A stretch of 64,000 nucleotides of DNA. Origin: Marixanthomonas sp. SCSIO 43207 (GTDB taxonomy: Bacteria; Bacteroidota; Bacteroidia; Flavobacteriales; Flavobacteriaceae). The notes under the pieces are model-generated. The model saw nothing but the letters and a program-made list of their open reading frames with translations. It had not been told where the DNA came from and made no database searches. The position numbers and the translations under genes are program-made. Shown piece by piece: positions 62,462 through 64,000 of the stretch. The DNA lies in NCBI RefSeq assembly GCF_019904255.1, contig NZ_CP063203.1, positions 186,001 through 250,000 on the forward strand, in the 5' to 3' direction. The first letter of the stretch is position 1. Each line of letters opens with the position of its first letter.

Positions 62462-63730
62462 ATGAACTACCAGAATTCTTTTGAATTTGCTCAAAAAAAA
62501 GATACTGAAGACAGCCTATCTTCTTTCAGAAATAAATTTCACATTCCTACAGACTCTAGCAGTAATGAATTAATTTACCTATGCGGAAACAGCTTAGGGT
62601 TACAACCCAAAACAACTTCAAAATATATTGAAGAAGAATTAAACGATTGGGCAACACTAGGCGTTGAAGGCCACACCGAAGGCAAACACCCTTGGCTACC
62701 CTACCACGAGTTTTTGTCACAAAGTATGGCAAAAATTGTTGGAGCAAAACCCAGTGAGGTGGTGATGATGAACACACTTACCACCAACCTTCATTTAATG
62801 ATGGTTTCATTTTATCAACCCACAGCAAAAAAATATAAAATTGTTATAGAAGCCGATGCTTTTCCCAGCGACAAATACGCTATGGAAAGTCAATTAAGGT
62901 TTCACGGGTTTGATGAAAAAGAAGGACTTATTCTCTGGAAGCCTAGAGAAGGTGAAGAGTTATGCCGGTTTGAAGATTTAGAAACAATTTTAAGTGAGCA
63001 AGGTAATGAAATCGCGTTATTAATGATTGGCAGTACAAACTACTATAGTGGTCAAGCCTATCCTTTAAAAAAAATCACTCAATTAGGCCATAAACACAAT
63101 TGTAAAGTAGGGTTTGACTTGGCACACGGAGCCGGAAACATTCAGCCTAATTTGCATGACACCGGAGCCGATTTTGCTGTTTGGTGTAGCTATAAATACC
63201 TAAATAGCGGCCCCGGAAGTTTAGGCGGTTGTTTTGTACATGAGCGCCACGCAAACAATAAAGACTTAAAACGTTTTACCGGTTGGTGGGGCCATAACAA
63301 AGAAACGCGCTTTAATATGCGAAAAGAATTTGACGCTCTACCTGGCGCCGAAGGATGGCAATTAAGTAATCCTCCAATCTTATCTATGGCAGCAATTAGA
63401 GCCTCTTTAGATGTTTTTGAAGAAGCCGGTTTTGAAAATATTCGGGAAAAATCATTACAACTCACAGGTTTTTTAGAATTTCTTCTAGACGAAATGCATA
63501 ACGAAAGTATTTCTGTTATTACTCCAAGAAACCCTGAAGAACGTGGCTGTCAATTATCCATTCAAGTAAAAAATGCCGATAAAAATTTACATACCAAGTT
63601 AACCGAAGCCGGTGTAATTAGCGATTGGCGAGAACCTGACGTTATTCGTATTGCCCCTGCCCCACTTTACAACAGCTTTAGCGATGTGTTCCAATTTGTT
63701 CAAAAGCTGAAACAAGTAGTAACCAATTAA
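62462..63730 (+). CDS. kynU: Kynureninase
   Basis: PLP hydrolase that splits 3-hydroxykynurenine (or kynurenine) into 3-hydroxyanthranilate (or anthranilate) and alanine. The 422 residues show IYLCGNSLGLQPK, WATLGVEGHTEGKHPWLPYHE, MNTLTTNLHLMM, EADAFPSDKYA, GFDLAHGAGN (Asp/His) and the PLP lysine in WCSYKYLNSGPGSLGG. First gene of a pair with kmo 24 bp downstream. Confidence 0.97.
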   Translation: MNYQNSFEFAQKKDTEDSLSSFRNKFHIPTDSSSNELIYLCGNSLGLQPKTTSKYIEEELNDWATLGVEGHTEGKHPWLPYHEFLSQSMAKIVGAKPSEVVMMNTLTTNLHLMMVSFYQPTAKKYKIVIEADAFPSDKYAMESQLRFHGFDEKEGLILWKPREGEELCRFEDLETILSEQGNEIALLMIGSTNYYSGQAYPLKKITQLGHKHNCKVGFDLAHGAGNIQPNLHDTGADFAVWCSYKYLNSGPGSLGGCFVHERHANNKDLKRFTGWWGHNKETRFNMRKEFDALPGAEGWQLSNPPILSMAAIRASLDVFEEAGFENIREKSLQLTGFLEFLLDEMHNESISVITPRNPEERGCQLSIQVKNADKNLHTKLTEAGVISDWREPDVIRIAPAPLYNSFSDVFQFVQKLKQVVTN

Positions 63731-63754
63731 TGTCGAGCAGCAAACCTCACCTTT

Positions 63755-64000
63755 ATGAATACAAATGAAAACATATTAGTAATTGGCGCAGGACTCTGCG
63801 GAAGCCTACTCACATTACGTTTAGCACAACGTGGCTATCAAGTAACTTTGGTTGAAAAAAGGCCAGACCTACGCAAAGTCACTCAAGATGCAGGTCGCTC
63901 AATCAATTTGGCTTTAAGTAATCGAGGACTTCGTGGTTTGCGTCTAGCCGGTATTGAAGAAGATGCAAAAAAACTATGTATCCCAATGAATGGCCGTATG
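63755..64000 (+). CDS. kmo: Kynurenine 3-monooxygenase, N-terminal part (cut by the window end)
   Basis: FAD monooxygenase that hydroxylates kynurenine at C3. The 82 residues present contain the Rossmann motif VIGAGLCGSLLTLRLAQRG, the acidic residue of VTLVEKRPD and the KMO-specific RSINLALSNRGLRGL. Start at the ATG at 63755; an ATG at 63730 overlapping the kynU stop closes after 12 codons. Together with kynU it points to 3-hydroxyanthranilate formation for tryptophan breakdown or de novo NAD synthesis. Confidence 0.93.
   Translation, partial: MNTNENILVIGAGLCGSLLTLRLAQRGYQVTLVEKRPDLRKVTQDAGRSINLALSNRGLRGLRLAGIEEDAKKLCIPMNGRM

Noticed and set aside
1-64000. Defence island, prophage, integrated element or CRISPR array
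   Set aside because: No integrase, transposase, phage structural gene, restriction-modification gene or repeat-spacer array was found; gene content and base composition are even throughout.

Overview
The window reads as a chromosomal segment of a marine-type member of the Flavobacteriaceae (Bacteroidota). The basis is low GC, codon use rich in A and T, and promoters matching the Bacteroidota -7 consensus TAnnTTTG rather than a sigma-70 -10 box, with almost no Shine-Dalgarno sequences. Four secreted proteins end in a type IX secretion (T9SS) C-terminal sorting domain. Several families are typical of the phylum: DUF4293, FtsH-LUD-CdsA-Psd, OmpP1/FadL, T9SS proteins with HYR domains, and a Rho factor with a large polar insertion. 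I see no rRNA operon, CRISPR array, insertion sequence, integrase, phage gene or recognisable defence island. There is one tRNA gene, tRNA-Glu(UUC).

Layout. 1-3.5 kb: 5' part of truA, a YfcE-like phosphodiesterase, a DUF4293 membrane protein and rho. 3.6-8.9 kb: a T9SS cargo protein, an M14 peptidase lipoprotein, a Nudix hydrolase divergent from pyrE, an SRPBCC protein and birA. 8.9-13.8 kb: rsfS, ftsH, an orphan LUD protein, cdsA, psd and an acyl-CoA-binding protein, which look like one operon joining ribosome silencing, membrane proteolysis and phospholipid synthesis. 13.8-19.7 kb: a small coiled-coil protein, valS, a DUF1573 protein, folE and cysS. 19.8-24.5 kb: a tight trpDCFBA operon without trpE/trpG, preceded by a perfect 16-bp inverted repeat, then two very small genes of which the second encodes ribosomal protein bTHX. 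24.6-31.8 kb: a 1171-residue T9SS protein with CUB, HYR and duplicated anchor domains, a uracil-DNA glycosylase family protein with yaaA, and an FG-GAP propeller T9SS protein. 31.8-37 kb: rluD with a PASTA protein, divergent ddl-coaD, rpsT, tRNA-Glu and proS.

37-46 kb: a GY- and RS-rich lipoprotein, a FadL-like porin, an aspartyl protease with PDZ domain, an aminotransferase with murB, a fasciclin lipoprotein, a 67-residue Cys-containing membrane protein, a family 2 glycosyltransferase and an ECF-type sigma factor. 46-54 kb: lipA, gap, a TPR hybrid histidine kinase, lpxK, a NIF3 protein with a CT398-like coiled-coil protein, and a lipoprotein MsrA. 54-59 kb: a methyltransferase divergent from a flavin/photolyase cluster (FMN reductase-like protein, DUF2256, cryptochrome DASH, FeS-BCP photolyase), followed by two tiny envelope genes. 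59-64 kb: a small GNAT protein, a lipoprotein, a T9SS vanadium-haloperoxidase/PAP2 protein, and the start of a kynurenine operon (kynU, kmo cut by the window end).

Most of the window is ordinary core genome. The parts that deserve attention are the flavin/photolyase cluster with its small partner genes, the disordered Rho insertion, the many convergent pairs that share stop codons without a terminator, the hairpin before trpD, a zinc-ribbon family protein that has lost all cysteines, and several overlooked small genes (24271, 24399, 55625, 58731, 58919). No gap between genes exceeds 300 bases. The largest, 28124-28400, is AT-rich and I see nothing definite in it.
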